NCBI RefSeq assembly: GCF_023618015.1
Contig: NZ_JAJKBJ010000009.1
Span: forward strand, 93,585-157,584
DNA length: 64,000 bases
Direction of reading: 5' to 3'
Source: Legionella maioricensis
Lineage (GTDB): Bacteria > Pseudomonadota > Gammaproteobacteria > Legionellales > Legionellaceae
In this document: piece by piece, positions 9,895 to 20,890 of the stretch
Layout: every line of letters starts with the position of its first letter
Numbering within the stretch: position 1 is the first letter of the stretch
Notes under the pieces: model-generated
What the model was told of the DNA's origin: nothing
Databases searched by the model: none
What the model saw: only the letters and a program-made list of their open reading frames with translations
Translations under genes and position numbers: made by a program

Positions 9895-10280
9895 TAGTAA
9901 CGGGAGTTCAATTTAGTCAAATTACGCATCCTGCCGCATAAATTAATGAATGCACTTTTTTATATTTATTTCTCTACATTATACAGCATTTATATTTTTT
10001 TTGTTCTTAATGGCGTATTTGTTTGCACAAATTCAAAGTCACTCTATTTAGTACCTATTCTAAAATAAAAAATGACCTTTATTTAATCAAAAAGCCACCT
10101 TTATCTATGCTTAAAATCAACTAGTCATGACAAAAGTGAGGCTTATGTGATATTCTTTAACAATTTGCATCTCATTGATTACAATGTTGATTTTTTTTCC
10201 ATTATATGCATTTGAATGCAGATAGCAAAGTAAAAATGAGTTAAATTTGTATAATGTGATAGTTTTATGAGAATATTTCA
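9895..10280. promoter_or_regulatory. Divergent promoter region between the NRPS-like gene and rlmD
   Basis: The 386 bp here are strongly A+T-rich and hold no convincing gene. Promoters for the NRPS/kinase unit (leftward) and rlmD-relA (rightward) must lie in it. TTGATT near 10190 followed by A/T-rich TATATG-like sequence is a weak rlmD candidate. I could not find a clear operator dyad. Confidence 0.4.
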
Positions 10281-11615
10281 ATGAAAAGAGTTAAATCAAG
10301 GCCAGATCCTGCTCCTCAAAAGTGCCAAATTGTTAATTTAAGTCATGATGGGAAAGGGGTGGCACGCATCAACGGAAAAGCAACCTTTATCCAGGGAGCC
10401 TTGCCTGAGGAAACCGTTGAATTTCAATATACTCGTGTAAAAAAAGATTTTGATGAGGGGCGATTATTATCCGTTATTGAGCCTTCTTCATTGCGGGTGG
10501 AGCCACGATGTCCTCATTATCAGATGTGTGGAGGGTGCTCCCTGCAACATATGAGTGAAGACAAACAAATTCATTTTAAGCAAGATCAGCTTTTAGATTT
10601 GTTATCTCGCTTTGGTCATACTGAACCCCAGGAAGTTTTACCTCCGTTAACCAGTACTTATTGGCATTACAGAAACAAAGCACGTTTAAGCGTTCGCTTT
10701 GTAGAAAAAAAACAAACCGCCATGGTTGGATTTCGAGAGCGAAATAATCCTCGATATATTACCGAAATTACTCAATGTCCCGTTTTGAATGCCAAACTTG
10801 ACGCAGATATAATCCCTTTAAGGCATTTAATAGATGCAATGGAAGATAAGCATTGTATTGCCCAGATAGAAGTTGCCGCTGGCGATAATGAAATAGGACT
10901 TATTTTTCGTAATTTAACGCCATTAACTGCCAATGATGAATTGAAAATTCAACAATTTGCTGAGCAATATCAATATAAAATATTTCTTCAGCCAAGTGGT
11001 CCCGATAGTGTTTATTGTTTTTATCCACCTAACTCAGGTGAGTATTTAACTTATAATTTACCTGATTATAAAATTACCTTTCAATTTCACCCAACTGACT
11101 TTACTCAGGTGAATGCGGAGCTGAATCGTTCTATGGTAAAACTGGCTTTACAGCTTATGGACTTAAAAAGTTCAGATATAGTGCTAGACTTATTTTGTGG
11201 GTTAGGTAATTTTTCACTTCCCATGGCTCAATTTTGCTCTAAAGTTGTTGGTGTTGAAGGCAGTAAAACCATGGTTGAAAGAGCTTACATGAATGCAAAA
11301 GCGAATCATCTGGAGAATGTAGATTTTTATGCTTCTAATTTAGACGACATCACGGAAGTTAATAATCTGGTCCAACAATCTTTTAATAAAGTATTAATTG
11401 ACCCTCCCCGATCGGGTGCTCTGGAAATTGTAAAGCAGATTGATTCACTTAATCCCGAACGGATTGTATATGTATCTTGTAATCCAGTAACATTAGCCAG
11501 AGATACAGATATATTAGTAAATCAAAAAGGTTATGTTTTGGTAAAGGCTGGGGTTATGGATATGTTTCCCCATACAGCGCATGTTGAATCTATAGCCTTG
11601 TTTGAAAAAGGATAA
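10281..11615 (+). CDS. rlmD: 23S rRNA (uracil-5)-methyltransferase RlmD
   Basis: This 444-residue SAM-dependent enzyme makes 5-methyluridine at position 1939 of 23S rRNA (E. coli numbering). It has an N-terminal TRAM domain (about 12-65), the [4Fe-4S] cysteines Cys77, Cys83, Cys86 and Cys166, a SAM-binding motif ([14 protein letters not shown]), and the catalytic-cysteine motif [12 protein letters not shown] near the C-terminus. Length is normal for RlmD (formerly RumA). It is followed after 5 bases by relA on the same strand, an order also found in other gammaproteobacteria. Confidence 0.97.
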   Translation: MKRVKSRPDPAPQKCQIVNLSHDGKGVARINGKATFIQGALPEETVEFQYTRVKKDFDEGRLLSVIEPSSLRVEPRCPHYQMCGGCSLQHMSEDKQIHFKQDQLLDLLSRFGHTEPQEVLPPLTSTYWHYRNKARLSVRFVEKKQTAMVGFRERNNPRYITEITQCPVLNAKLDADIIPLRHLIDAMEDKHCIAQIEVAAGDNEIGLIFRNLTPLTANDELKIQQFAEQYQYKIFLQPSGPDSVYCFYPPNSGEYLTYNLPDYKITFQFHPTDFTQVNAELNRSMVKLALQLMDLKSSDIVLDLFCGLGNFSLPMAQFCSKVVGVEGSKTMVERAYMNAKANHLENVDFYASNLDDITEVNNLVQQSFNKVLIDPPRSGALEIVKQIDSLNPERIVYVSCNPVTLARDTDILVNQKGYVLVKAGVMDMFPHTAHVESIALFEKG

Positions 11616-11620
11616 AACTC

Positions 11621-13828
11621 ATGGTTAGAGTAAAAGATACCACTCCATTGTCTTCTGATGGCAGTATTGATCTAGAGATGTGGCTACACCAGCTTGGCTC
11701 AAAAGGATACTTAGAAAATCTTGAGCTTATTCGTAATGCCTGCACCTTAAGTCAATTAGCGGGACAAGAGCATGCAACAGAAACGGGACAAACTTGTTTA
11801 CAACAAGGTCTGTCTATGGCTGACTTGCTCGCTGATCTCGAAGTGGATCAAGAAACTATAGCCGCCTCAATCATCTTTGAAAATGTTCATTATGCCGGTC
11901 TATCTATTGACGATGTAGAAGAGCAGCTGGGACACAATATCGCCAAATTGGTCAAAGGCATAGAAAAAATGAGTGCCATGAACAATTTTCAGGTATTAAA
12001 TAAATACCCCCAAAATAAACATCAAATTGATAATATTCGCAAAATGCTCTTGGCCATGGTTGATGATGTTCGTGTGGTATTAATTAAATTAGCAGAGCGT
12101 TTGTGTATTTTAAGAACAGCAGGTCATTTACCTGAAACGATACGGAAACAGCTGGCTACAGAAGCCATGGAAATTTATGCCCCGTTGGCTAACAGGTTAG
12201 GAATTGGTGCTATTAAGTGGGAAATGGAGGATCTGGCTTTTCGTTACTTACATCCAGATGAGTACAAAGCCATAGCCAAGGGGCTTAAAGCTAAACGATT
12301 GGATAGAGATAATTTTGTTAATAAGATTGTCGATCAACTGAATAATCAAATTAAGACCATCGGTGCCCACCATTTTGCTGTTTATGGCCGATCAAAACAT
12401 ATTCATAGCATTGCTAAAAAAATGCAGCGTAAAAATGTATCGCTTGATGAAATCTATGATGCAACTGCGGTGCGGGTATTGGTAGATACTGAAATTCAAT
12501 GCTATGAAGTATTGGGAATGGTTCATACTTTATGGAAGCAAATCCCCGCAGAGTTTGATGATTACATCTTTAATCCAAAACCCAATGGATATCAATCATT
12601 GCATACGGCTGTAGAAGGGCCGGAAGGACGTGTGTTTGAAGTACAAATCAGAACGTTCCACATGCATGATTTGGCTGAAATGGGCGTTGCCGCGCACTGG
12701 AAATATAAAGAAGGCTCGGCCCAACAAAAAGAAAGTCATGAACGTAAAATTGAATGGTTGCGTGACGTATTGGCTTGGCATCAGGAAATGGCTGCTAACA
12801 AGGGCGTTGCCGAGAGTATCGCTACAGAGTTTCTTGAAGATAGAGTTTATGTCTTTACTCCAGATGGAGATGTGCTCGATATGCAACAAGGGGTGACTCC
12901 TCTGGATTTTGCTTATCATGTTCATAGTGATTTAGGGCATCGATGTCGTGGGGCTAAAATAAATGGAACCATTGTCCCCCTAACTTATCAGTTAAAAACG
13001 GGCGACAAAGTCGAGGTGCTGACAGGTAAAGAAATTAAACCCTCTCGCGATTGGATTAATCCCCATTTGAATTATTTAAAAACAGCCAGGGCCAAAGCTA
13101 AAGTATTGCATTGGTTTAAGATGCAGGATTACGACAAAAATGTTCAAGATGGTCGTGAGTTACTAGAAAAAGAATTAAAATCTTTGGGAATAAAATCAGA
13201 TAAATTAAATGATGTTGCTATCTTGTTGCATTTCAAAAAAACAGATGATCTGTACGCAAGTTTAGGGCGCGGTGATATTAAAATGGGGCAGGTGGTTAAT
13301 CGTCTTGCTCCCCCGGAAACCTCCGAGCAGAATATTCTGAAATTTGTTAAACCTCAGCAAAAACAACCTGAAGTCACCGGTAGCGATTTAAAAATTGAAG
13401 GAGTGGGTAATTTACTTACTTTTATGGCCAGATGCTGTCAACCTGTACCAGGAGACGAGGTAATTGGCTATATTACGATTGGGCGCGGGGTTTCAGTGCA
13501 TAGACAAGATTGTCCCAATATTCTTCATGCCAGCGAAAAGCAGAAACAACGGTTTTTACAAGTAAACTGGGGTAGTTCTACACGGGAAAATTATGTGGTT
13601 GACGTCTTGATTAAGGCTTTTGATCGAGCGGAATTATTAAAAGATGTTACTTCCTTGCTGTCTAACGAAAAAGCACATGTTTACGCGTTACAGACTAATA
13701 GTAACAAGCATGAAAATATGACATACATCAATTTAACCGTTGAAATAGATGGATTAAATAGTTTATCTCGGTTACTGGCAAAGTTAGAGCAAATACCCAA
13801 TGTATTAGAGGCTAGAAGGCAGCTTTAA
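11621..13828 (+). CDS. relA: GTP pyrophosphokinase RelA ((p)ppGpp synthetase I)
   Basis: This 735-residue stringent-response enzyme makes (p)ppGpp on stalled ribosomes. The N-terminal HD-type region is degenerate: the hydrolase HD motif is replaced by ENVHYAGLS, so no (p)ppGpp hydrolysis is expected. The synthetase domain (about 240-370) contains the acidic EFDD sequence, which marks synthetase-only RelA, and FNPKPNGYQSLHTAV. A TGS domain (about 405-465), a zinc-finger-like segment with RCCQPVPGDEVIGYI, and a C-terminal ACT domain follow. It is probably cotranscribed with rlmD. In Legionella, RelA helps trigger the transmissive phase (known biology). Confidence 0.97.
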   Translation: MVRVKDTTPLSSDGSIDLEMWLHQLGSKGYLENLELIRNACTLSQLAGQEHATETGQTCLQQGLSMADLLADLEVDQETIAASIIFENVHYAGLSIDDVEEQLGHNIAKLVKGIEKMSAMNNFQVLNKYPQNKHQIDNIRKMLLAMVDDVRVVLIKLAERLCILRTAGHLPETIRKQLATEAMEIYAPLANRLGIGAIKWEMEDLAFRYLHPDEYKAIAKGLKAKRLDRDNFVNKIVDQLNNQIKTIGAHHFAVYGRSKHIHSIAKKMQRKNVSLDEIYDATAVRVLVDTEIQCYEVLGMVHTLWKQIPAEFDDYIFNPKPNGYQSLHTAVEGPEGRVFEVQIRTFHMHDLAEMGVAAHWKYKEGSAQQKESHERKIEWLRDVLAWHQEMAANKGVAESIATEFLEDRVYVFTPDGDVLDMQQGVTPLDFAYHVHSDLGHRCRGAKINGTIVPLTYQLKTGDKVEVLTGKEIKPSRDWINPHLNYLKTARAKAKVLHWFKMQDYDKNVQDGRELLEKELKSLGIKSDKLNDVAILLHFKKTDDLYASLGRGDIKMGQVVNRLAPPETSEQNILKFVKPQQKQPEVTGSDLKIEGVGNLLTFMARCCQPVPGDEVIGYITIGRGVSVHRQDCPNILHASEKQKQRFLQVNWGSSTRENYVVDVLIKAFDRAELLKDVTSLLSNEKAHVYALQTNSNKHENMTYINLTVEIDGLNSLSRLLAKLEQIPNVLEARRQL

Positions 13829-14048
13829 AGAGCCAGCTCTTTCCACCTTATCTCGACGAAGTGAGGGGGCTTCATATGTTGGTACCGCGCTCTTGTCAGG
13901 AGAACTGTCACATTGTTCGAGATGACGTATTCAACCGTCATCCAGAATAAAGTGAGGGCTCTTCCCCCAATGGCAGCGATTTTTGCAAAAGCCCTGTTGA
14001 TTTTTATCAAACACGTTAAGGATGCTACTCTTATTTTGTTGTTTTTCT

Positions 14049-14420
14049 TTATTTTTTAAAAATAAAACCAGCGATAACTGTTCGATGCTCACCGAGTAAT
14101 ACGTTATAAGTTCTACACGCAGCGCCAATAGACATGCATTCAATACCTATTTGCTGTTGAGATAATTGACTAATAATAGCCATAGGAGGATATTTACCTG
14201 TATTTTCATGGCCAATGATAACGAGTTCTGGTTTTAATTTTAGCAATAAGTTAAGATAAGACTCGTCAATATTTTGAATATCACTAATTGATAAATCAGT
14301 AATGATTTCTTCTTTAGAAACAATTAAACTATTTTCGTATATGATGGAATTAATCTGAATCTTCTTATCGCTGTATGCCTGAACCGCATGCTGTTCTGCT
14401 GCTTCCAAATTGATATGCAT
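14049..14420 (-). CDS. DUF498 / Mth938-like protein
   Basis: This 123-residue protein contains PELVIIGHENTGKYP and GIECMSIGAACRTYNVLLGE, matching the Mth938-like (DUF498, NDUFAF3-related) family, where the typical text is LlIGTG followed by GIgvEvM-t-aAcrTYNvL. The function in bacteria is not settled; the mitochondrial relative assists complex I assembly. It is divergent from the aminotransferase gene, and the 58 bp between the two starts must hold both promoters. There is no membrane segment. Confidence 0.85.
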   Translation of the reverse strand: MHINLEAAEQHAVQAYSDKKIQINSIIYENSLIVSKEEIITDLSISDIQNIDESYLNLLLKLKPELVIIGHENTGKYPPMAIISQLSQQQIGIECMSIGAACRTYNVLLGEHRTVIAGFIFKK

Positions 14421-14478
14421 GGTTTTAGAAATTTCATTAAGTTATAGTGGCTAACAGTATATCACAGAGGTAAATATT

Positions 14479-15672
14479 ATGAGTCAATTTCCACGCATCA
14501 AACGCTTGCCCCCTTATGTATTTAATACCTTAAACCAACTTAAAACAGAGGCGAGGGCGCGTGGAGAAGACATCATTGATTTTGGCATGGGGAATCCCGA
14601 TCAGCCTACGCCTCCACATATAGTCAATAAGCTTATAGAGGCGGCCCAAAGACCTGATACTCATCGATACTCAATGTCCAAAGGGATACCTCGATTACGC
14701 CGTGCCATGGCCACATGGTATCAGCGTAACTATGATGTTCATTTAAACAGTGAAACACAAATACTGGCAACTATCGGTTCTAAAGAGGGGCTTGCTCATT
14801 TGGCTTTAGCAATAAGTGGGCCTGGTGATACGGTATTGGTGCCTGATCCGGCTTATCCTATTCATACTTATGGTTTTATTATTGCTGGTGCTAATGTAAA
14901 GCAAGTTCCTTTAATCGACGAAACTCAGTTTTTAGCTGCTGTTGAGGACGCAATTACCCAAAGCTGGCCAAAACCCAAAGCCTTAGTGATTAATTTCCCG
15001 GCGAATCCAAGTACTCATTGTGTTGACCTTTCTTTTTTTGAACAAGTTGTGGCTTTGGCTAAACGTCATAAAATCTGGATCATTCATGATCTGGCATATG
15101 CTGATATTGTTTTTGATGGTTATAAAGCGCCTTCCATATTACAGGTTCCCGGGGCTATAGATGTTGCTATTGAAACCTATTCTATGTCTAAATCTTACAA
15201 CATGCCCGGTTGGCGTGTAGGCTTTGCTTGTGGTAATGAAGAATTAGTAGCCGCTCTTACCCGAATTAAATCCTATTTGGATTATGGTACCTTTACTCCA
15301 ATTCAGGTTGCTGCAATTGCAGCACTGGAAGGTTCAGATGACTGCGTTAAAGAAATTAGAGAGCTTTACGAGAAACGGCGTAATATCTTATGCGATGGAT
15401 TAAATGAAATAGGTTGGAACGTAACGAAACCTAAAGCCACAATGTTCGTTTGGGCACCTATTCCTCCACATTATCTTCCCATGGGGTCATTAGAGTTTAG
15501 CAAGTATTTATTAAAAGAAGCCCAGGTTGCTGTGTCTCCTGGAATAGGTTTTGGCCAACAAGGCGATGGGTATGTACGGTTTGGGCTTATCGAAAATAAA
15601 GACCGAATGAGACAGGCGCTAAGAAATTTGAAAGCTCTATTCAAACGAGACGGATTGCTTAAGGCTGTATAG
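14479..15672 (+). CDS. alaC: PLP-dependent aminotransferase, AlaC-like (glutamate-pyruvate)
   Basis: This is a 397-residue fold-type I aminotransferase. It shows the N-terminal [14 protein letters not shown] signature, the Asn and Tyr PLP contacts in [13 protein letters not shown] and [12 protein letters not shown], the Schiff-base lysine in [16 protein letters not shown], and the substrate-binding arginine in GYVRFGL. The SKSYNM signature is typical of the AlaC/YfdZ group, which converts pyruvate and glutamate to alanine and 2-oxoglutarate. The RpfE-like gene begins two bases after its stop. The exact substrate is inferred. Confidence 0.87.
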   Translation: MSQFPRIKRLPPYVFNTLNQLKTEARARGEDIIDFGMGNPDQPTPPHIVNKLIEAAQRPDTHRYSMSKGIPRLRRAMATWYQRNYDVHLNSETQILATIGSKEGLAHLALAISGPGDTVLVPDPAYPIHTYGFIIAGANVKQVPLIDETQFLAAVEDAITQSWPKPKALVINFPANPSTHCVDLSFFEQVVALAKRHKIWIIHDLAYADIVFDGYKAPSILQVPGAIDVAIETYSMSKSYNMPGWRVGFACGNEELVAALTRIKSYLDYGTFTPIQVAAIAALEGSDDCVKEIRELYEKRRNILCDGLNEIGWNVTKPKATMFVWAPIPPHYLPMGSLEFSKYLLKEAQVAVSPGIGFGQQGDGYVRFGLIENKDRMRQALRNLKALFKRDGLLKAV

Positions 15673-15673
15673 C

Positions 15674-16483
15674 ATGGATGTTATTATTAACTCGGCGTGC
15701 GATTTCATTCCTGAACACTCCAAATCATTGGTCTCACAGGGGAAGCCGATACTGAATTTTTTGAGCTGTCTTGGCTATGGTGCAGCTGATCCCCCTTTGG
15801 CAGATGTATTAAGACGTGTCCATGGTCTTGATGGGGAATGGCTTATTTTAAGTCCGATGAATTGGATGGCCACGCATAATGACGCCATGATAGTGGCAGC
15901 TGATAAAGATCTTCAACTTGACGAAGGGACATTAAAGTACTGGTTTCAGTTGTATTCCGACTATCTGGCTGAGGAGCATATCCGTCTTTATTACCACGAT
16001 GCAGAAACATGGTTATTGCATGCTATTAATAAACCACCTATAAAGGCCAAGCCGGTACATCAATTGATAAATCATTCACTTATGCCTGAGTTAGCCCAAC
16101 TGGACTCGAGCATGTATTGGCAAAAATTTTTTACTGAAGGTCAAATGTTTTTTGCATCTCACCCTAATAAATCGCTATTGAATGGGGTCTGGCTATGGGG
16201 TGGGGCGGTTTTAGCGGATAAAAAAAAGATTCCTGTATGTGCTGATGAGCAGTTTTTTTCCGTTGCACAAATTTGTTCCGAGAATGTTACGCTTTATAAC
16301 CCCTCAGTGCAGCTTAAACAATATTCCATTTTATTGTTAAGTGATGTGGATATTTTGAGTAAACAACATCAAGAAGAATTGAAAAAAATGCCAGTTTGTT
16401 GGTATTGGAATAACTCCGCTTATGCCCTTAAAGATCTTAACTGGCTTACTCGTCTTTGGAGAAATCTGACTCATGCTCATTAA
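15674..16483 (+). CDS. RpfE-like conserved protein
   Basis: This 269-residue protein is of the type found directly upstream of recJ in Xanthomonas (RpfE), related distantly to cofactor-independent phosphoglycerate mutase-like proteins. Visible features are LNFLSCLGYGAADPPLADVLRR, GEWLILSPMNWMATHNDAMI and a WLWGGG-like motif (GVWLWGGAVLADK). No membrane segments or signal peptide are seen. It lies between the aminotransferase and recJ and overlaps the recJ start by 11 bases, so translation is probably coupled. Function is unknown; the family name rests on motif likeness plus the recJ neighbour. Confidence 0.75.
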   Translation: MDVIINSACDFIPEHSKSLVSQGKPILNFLSCLGYGAADPPLADVLRRVHGLDGEWLILSPMNWMATHNDAMIVAADKDLQLDEGTLKYWFQLYSDYLAEEHIRLYYHDAETWLLHAINKPPIKAKPVHQLINHSLMPELAQLDSSMYWQKFFTEGQMFFASHPNKSLLNGVWLWGGAVLADKKKIPVCADEQFFSVAQICSENVTLYNPSVQLKQYSILLLSDVDILSKQHQEELKKMPVCWYWNNSAYALKDLNWLTRLWRNLTHAH

Positions 16484-18227
16484 ACAACGCCAGCTCATTA
16501 CAAATTCTATAAATTTGCCCGATGTGCCGGATGTATTAAAGCGTATATATGCTGCCAGAGGCATAACGGACGGGGCTCAGCTGGATAAACAATTACAAAC
16601 ATTGCTTCCTTTTAATACGCTTAAAGACATTGATAAAGCCTGTCTTCGTCTTGAAACAGCGCTTCGGGAGCAGCAGCGTATCCTTATTATTGGCGATTTT
16701 GATGCAGATGGCGCTACCTCTACGGCCGTTGGTATTACGGCTTTGCGCGCGATGGGGGCAAAGTTTGTTGAGTATTTAGTTCCTAACCGTTTTGAATATG
16801 GCTATGGTTTGACTCCAGCTATTGTTGAGGTAGCCAGTAAATGGCAGCCTCATTTAATTATTACCGTGGATAATGGGATCGCTAGTTTTGAAGGGGTAGA
16901 AACTGCAAATCAATTAGGTATTGATGTATTAATAACAGACCATCACTTACCCGCTGAAACAGTCCCTAGTGCTTGTGCCATTATTAATCCTAATCAGCAG
17001 GGTTGTGCTTTCCCCAGTAAGTCTATAGCGGGTGTTGGGGTGATTTTTTATGTCATGCTTGCATTACGCAGGCATCTTATCAATTCCAATTGGTTTGGCG
17101 AAATGAACATAGCTGAACCTAACATGGCGAGTTTCTTGGATCTGGTTGCCTTGGGAACTGTGGCTGATGTAGTGGGGTTTGATCAAAATAATAGAATTCT
17201 GGTGAATCAAGGAATGGCTCGAATACGCCAGGGCCTTTGCCGTGAAGGCATTAAAGCCCTTATTGAAATAGCCGGTAGAGAGTGTTCTCGCTTAAGAGAG
17301 TCTGATCTGGGATTTGCTATAGCACCAAGGTTAAATGCTGCCGGAAGATTGGATGATATGGCCTTAGGTATTGAATGTTTAATTAGTGTAGACAGAGAAC
17401 AGGCAAGAAACTACTGCAAGCAATTAGACGAGCTAAACCAGGAAAGAAAACAAATAGAAATGGAAATGAAGGAGCAGGCTATGCTTGCTTTAGATAAATT
17501 ATCGCTTAATGTCGATTATAAAACGAATCATTTACCAATAGCACTCTGTCTTTATGATAAAACATGGCATCAAGGAGTTATTGGTATTTTAGCTGGGCGA
17601 ATGAAAGAGCGATATCATCGTCCCGTAGTTGCTTTTGCCTTGGTTAACGATCACGAATTGAAAGGATCTGCACGTTCGGTTCCCGATTTAAATATCAGGG
17701 ATGTTTTGGCGGCCGTAGATAAAGATCATCCAGGGTTAATTACTAAATTCGGTGGCCATGCCATGGCTGCCGGTTTAAGTATCAACATCCACTCTCTTGA
17801 TACGTTTCGTAAAGCTTTAGTTGCTGAAGTGGATAAACATCTTGAGTTATCTCAATGCGAAGGGGAGTTACTCACAGATGGTCCCTTAGAGCCAGAAGAG
17901 TTTAATTTGGAAACGGCGCAGCTTATTCAACAGGCAGGACCTTGGGGACAACAGTTTGCCGAGCCCGTTTTTGATAATGTTTTTGAAATTCTGGACCAAC
18001 GGCTGGTTGGGCAAAATCACTTAAAAATGACATTAATTTCTTCGAAAGGAGGAGAGCCCGTCGATGCGATTGCCTTTAATATAGATTTAAAGTTATGGCC
18101 AAATCATCGGGCTAAATACATTCACGCAGCTTATAAATTAGATATTAATTTTTTTCAGGGGCGCACCAGATTACAATTACTGATTCAGGCGATGAATGTA
18201 ACCAGCCAGGAGGCTTTAGACGTCTGA
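16473..18227 (+). CDS. recJ: Single-stranded-DNA-specific exonuclease RecJ
   Basis: The 584-residue protein is a 5'-3' ssDNA exonuclease of recombination and mismatch repair. It has the DHH-family motifs: DFDADGATST (motif I), TVDNGI (II), ITDHHLP (III) and a later ALGTVADVV (IV); the DHHA1 region carries FGGHAMAAGLS near residue 428. Size matches E. coli RecJ (577). The start lies inside the end of the RpfE-like gene. The downstream gene is convergent, with its stop only 33 bases away. Confidence 0.97.
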   Translation: MLIKQRQLITNSINLPDVPDVLKRIYAARGITDGAQLDKQLQTLLPFNTLKDIDKACLRLETALREQQRILIIGDFDADGATSTAVGITALRAMGAKFVEYLVPNRFEYGYGLTPAIVEVASKWQPHLIITVDNGIASFEGVETANQLGIDVLITDHHLPAETVPSACAIINPNQQGCAFPSKSIAGVGVIFYVMLALRRHLINSNWFGEMNIAEPNMASFLDLVALGTVADVVGFDQNNRILVNQGMARIRQGLCREGIKALIEIAGRECSRLRESDLGFAIAPRLNAAGRLDDMALGIECLISVDREQARNYCKQLDELNQERKQIEMEMKEQAMLALDKLSLNVDYKTNHLPIALCLYDKTWHQGVIGILAGRMKERYHRPVVAFALVNDHELKGSARSVPDLNIRDVLAAVDKDHPGLITKFGGHAMAAGLSINIHSLDTFRKALVAEVDKHLELSQCEGELLTDGPLEPEEFNLETAQLIQQAGPWGQQFAEPVFDNVFEILDQRLVGQNHLKMTLISSKGGEPVDAIAFNIDLKLWPNHRAKYIHAAYKLDINFFQGRTRLQLLIQAMNVTSQEALDV

Positions 18228-18260
18228 TAACCCGAGTTTGTTGGCAAAAACCAAACATCG

Positions 18261-20549
18261 TTATTTATCAGGGAGGTGTGAGAGACTTTCACCATGCTCT
18301 GATTTTTGTCCTGGGCACATGCCATGCTCTTTAAGAGCGGTGATAATAGCAAAATTAATGTCACTTGAAATAGTCTCTTTCAAATCCACATTTTTAATAA
18401 AATACCATAAATCAATAAGAACAAATAAATTATTATGAGCAGGGGTTAAACTAAATCCTACAGTAGGATTATATGGCGGCTCTTTCATTATGTGGGGATT
18501 ATTATTCGCAACATCGATTAAAAGCTGCTTGGCCAACTCAAGATCGGTGTTGCTATCTAAAATAATTTGGCTCCCCATACGACAAATTTTATTATTATGA
18601 AAGGTATAGTTAGTAAATGATTTATTAATCAAATTTGAATTAGGAATAATAACGTCAGCATGAGATAAAGTGGTTATTTGCGTAGATAATAAGCGAATTT
18701 TTTTGATGTATCCTTCTGTATCATCAATAACAACCAGATCACCTGGAGCTACTGGTTTACGTATTAACAAAATAATTCCACTGACTAAATCACTGGCGAG
18801 ATGCTGTAAACCAAAACCAATACCTATAGATAAAGCCCCTGCAATTAATGCAAGACTACTAAAGTCAATTCCTGCTATTAATAAAGCGATAAAGACAGCA
18901 AAAGCGAATATCGTATAAGTGACCAGAGTTGCAATTGTATCTTGCCTGTATGTTTCTCCTTTAAAAGATCTGCTTTTTCCTACATAAGTGGATAGGCCTC
19001 TACCAATCATAACAATAAGGCAAAATATAAGAATCCCTCTTACAATTCGCTGAGGCCAGATATTAAAGTCGTAAATGGAAAAACCGCTAAGATACACTCC
19101 TTTCCACTGATCAATATAATACTGCGAAACACCCCATATTTTCATAAGGATAAACATTGAAAAAACAATCAGGCCGGCACTTAAAATGAAACGTATGGCT
19201 AAAAGCTCAATTAATTTTTTTCTGGAACTTAGTCCCATCCAGGCATGCATTTTTTTAGAAAAAGAACTGTTAGGATCATCTAAAACGTAATATATAGAAC
19301 TAAGTAGATGTGTTCCTTTCACTACTATTGCTATAACTAGGACGGATGCAAGCATATTGGGGATAAAATAAATTGCAAAATCATTATAGCCAAACCAGGC
19401 CATTATAATAGTAAATATAAATACTTCTGCTAATAAAATTTTTGAAATTGTGAGTAAAGGAAGTGAGTGCTTTCTTTTAAAAAAAGGTATTTGAAAAATA
19501 AGCCAGCTTAGCCACCATGTAGCGAGATTAAGCATGGTGATGAATACTGTAAAACGAAAATGGAGCAGTGGTGGGGGAAGCCATTGACCTTTTAAGAAGA
19601 TTACACTTATATAACCTAATAATAATAGAGTCAAAAGGACTGTAAAGCGTTTCAAGATGTCTCTTGCTAAATTTTCGGTGAGCGCCGGACTATACTGAGT
19701 CATTAGGGTGAGACAGAGCCTTATTAGAGTAATAATAAGCAAATAGGCTAATAATCCATCGAACAATAAAGTAATTCCGGGAGTAGGATTTACATTGAAT
19801 AGTACCCAATGCAAATAAAGAGCGGCAAAAAAGATAGGAGCAAGGAAAGGAAGATCTTCACTGAACGTCTTGATAATCGAATATTTAATAACTGAATTTT
19901 TAGGAGTCTTGTTCGCAGTCGGTTTTCGGTGAAGGAAAAAAGTACACGTGATGCCTGCTATTAATATAAGAGCTAACATGATTAAGTCGGCGTTACTCAA
20001 TTTATCGATACCACTGTAGCGATAAAAAATATCCTTATTGATATGAACACTGAAAAACAATTGTCGATCCAGTAAACTCCATATAGGAGCAGTCCTTGTC
20101 AACAAGGTTGATAAATGAGTGTGAGACATCCTGGCATTAATCTCGTTTAATATCTCCTGCGACCTGTAATTAAAGAACACACATTCTGCAGTTATTTTGG
20201 CGTTAATAGTTCGTTTATTAATCAAATATTGGTATCGTATATCCTGATCTTTGGTAAGTTCCGAGGATATTGCATTATTTTTTAATAAATCATCAATGTT
20301 TTGTAATTGAATTTTGCCATTGTTGACGCACTCAGTTGCTTGTTCTTGAAGACTTTTTATTAATTTAACTGTACCGTATAACTCTTCATAGCTAAAGGTT
20401 CTTACTGATAATTGCTGACCAATCTCATCAATTTTTATAACCGCTCTTTGAGCATCAAATTGGTTGTAATGTGCATTTTTTGAGTAGGCAAAGCCAACCA
20501 CAGATAAAAAAAAGAAGATAATAAAAGTGGCTGTCATTCTATTATTCAT
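18261..20549 (-). CDS. Mechanosensitive channel of the MscS family (long form)
   Basis: From the ATG at 20549 (preceded by AGGA) the protein has 762 residues; a GTG at 20579 would add ten. It begins with a signal-like hydrophobic segment, then a periplasmic helical region to about residue 170, then roughly ten membrane segments. The last, pore-lining one has the MscS pattern of Gly/Ala-rich sequence (IAGALSIGIGFGLQHLASDLVSGIILL), followed by the cytosolic beta domain (PGDLVVID). The long N-terminus resembles the MscM/MscK type rather than the 286-residue E. coli MscS. It is probably an inner-membrane pressure valve for osmotic downshock. A second, larger MscS-family gene lies at 38599-41577. 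Confidence 0.88.
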   Translation of the reverse strand: MNNRMTATFIIFFFLSVVGFAYSKNAHYNQFDAQRAVIKIDEIGQQLSVRTFSYEELYGTVKLIKSLQEQATECVNNGKIQLQNIDDLLKNNAISSELTKDQDIRYQYLINKRTINAKITAECVFFNYRSQEILNEINARMSHTHLSTLLTRTAPIWSLLDRQLFFSVHINKDIFYRYSGIDKLSNADLIMLALILIAGITCTFFLHRKPTANKTPKNSVIKYSIIKTFSEDLPFLAPIFFAALYLHWVLFNVNPTPGITLLFDGLLAYLLIITLIRLCLTLMTQYSPALTENLARDILKRFTVLLTLLLLGYISVIFLKGQWLPPPLLHFRFTVFITMLNLATWWLSWLIFQIPFFKRKHSLPLLTISKILLAEVFIFTIIMAWFGYNDFAIYFIPNMLASVLVIAIVVKGTHLLSSIYYVLDDPNSSFSKKMHAWMGLSSRKKLIELLAIRFILSAGLIVFSMFILMKIWGVSQYYIDQWKGVYLSGFSIYDFNIWPQRIVRGILIFCLIVMIGRGLSTYVGKSRSFKGETYRQDTIATLVTYTIFAFAVFIALLIAGIDFSSLALIAGALSIGIGFGLQHLASDLVSGIILLIRKPVAPGDLVVIDDTEGYIKKIRLLSTQITTLSHADVIIPNSNLINKSFTNYTFHNNKICRMGSQIILDSNTDLELAKQLLIDVANNNPHIMKEPPYNPTVGFSLTPAHNNLFVLIDLWYFIKNVDLKETISSDINFAIITALKEHGMCPGQKSEHGESLSHLPDK

Positions 20550-20734
20550 TGCCGATATTCCTCGGGTCGTATGAACCACCTATTAAAGCTGAAAACAAAA
20601 AGAACAAAATGTACTATTAATAATAGCATGGATAGTAGTAAGCATGATGCGGCACTCTACTTTTATCGTGATAACCTCTCTATTAATAATAGATGGACTT
20701 TAATGAAGTAGAAAAATGAAAGAGGTGTTCTCGT

Positions 20735-20848
20735 TTACTCCAATAAATCTGCGGTGATATCCAACAATTGATTAAGATATTCTGTTTCATCATTCATTAG
20801 AGGACAAACAGGCTGAGTGTCAGTTATTTTTGTACAAAACCTTGGCAT
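20735..20848 (-). CDS. Possible small protein (37 aa)
   Basis: An ATG at 20848 opens a 37-residue frame with an acidic C-terminal half (LMNDETEYLNQLLDITADLLE) that could form an amphipathic helix. The composition is unlike random A+T-rich DNA. It lies in the otherwise empty space between the starts of the MscS gene and dusA. There is no strong ribosome site, and I do not recognise it. It may be a remnant of a longer gene. Confidence 0.3.
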   Translation of the reverse strand: MPRFCTKITDTQPVCPLMNDETEYLNQLLDITADLLE

Positions 20849-20890
20849 CAGGATATAATGCTGTCTTTATCCTGATTTAAATATATTGTT

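Noticed and set aside
13829..14048. Possible gene in the 220-bp gap after relA
   Set aside because: Short minus-strand frames (13825-14010, 13931-14143) overlap each other and the DUF498 gene; the gap shows only repeated AAGTGAGGG words.
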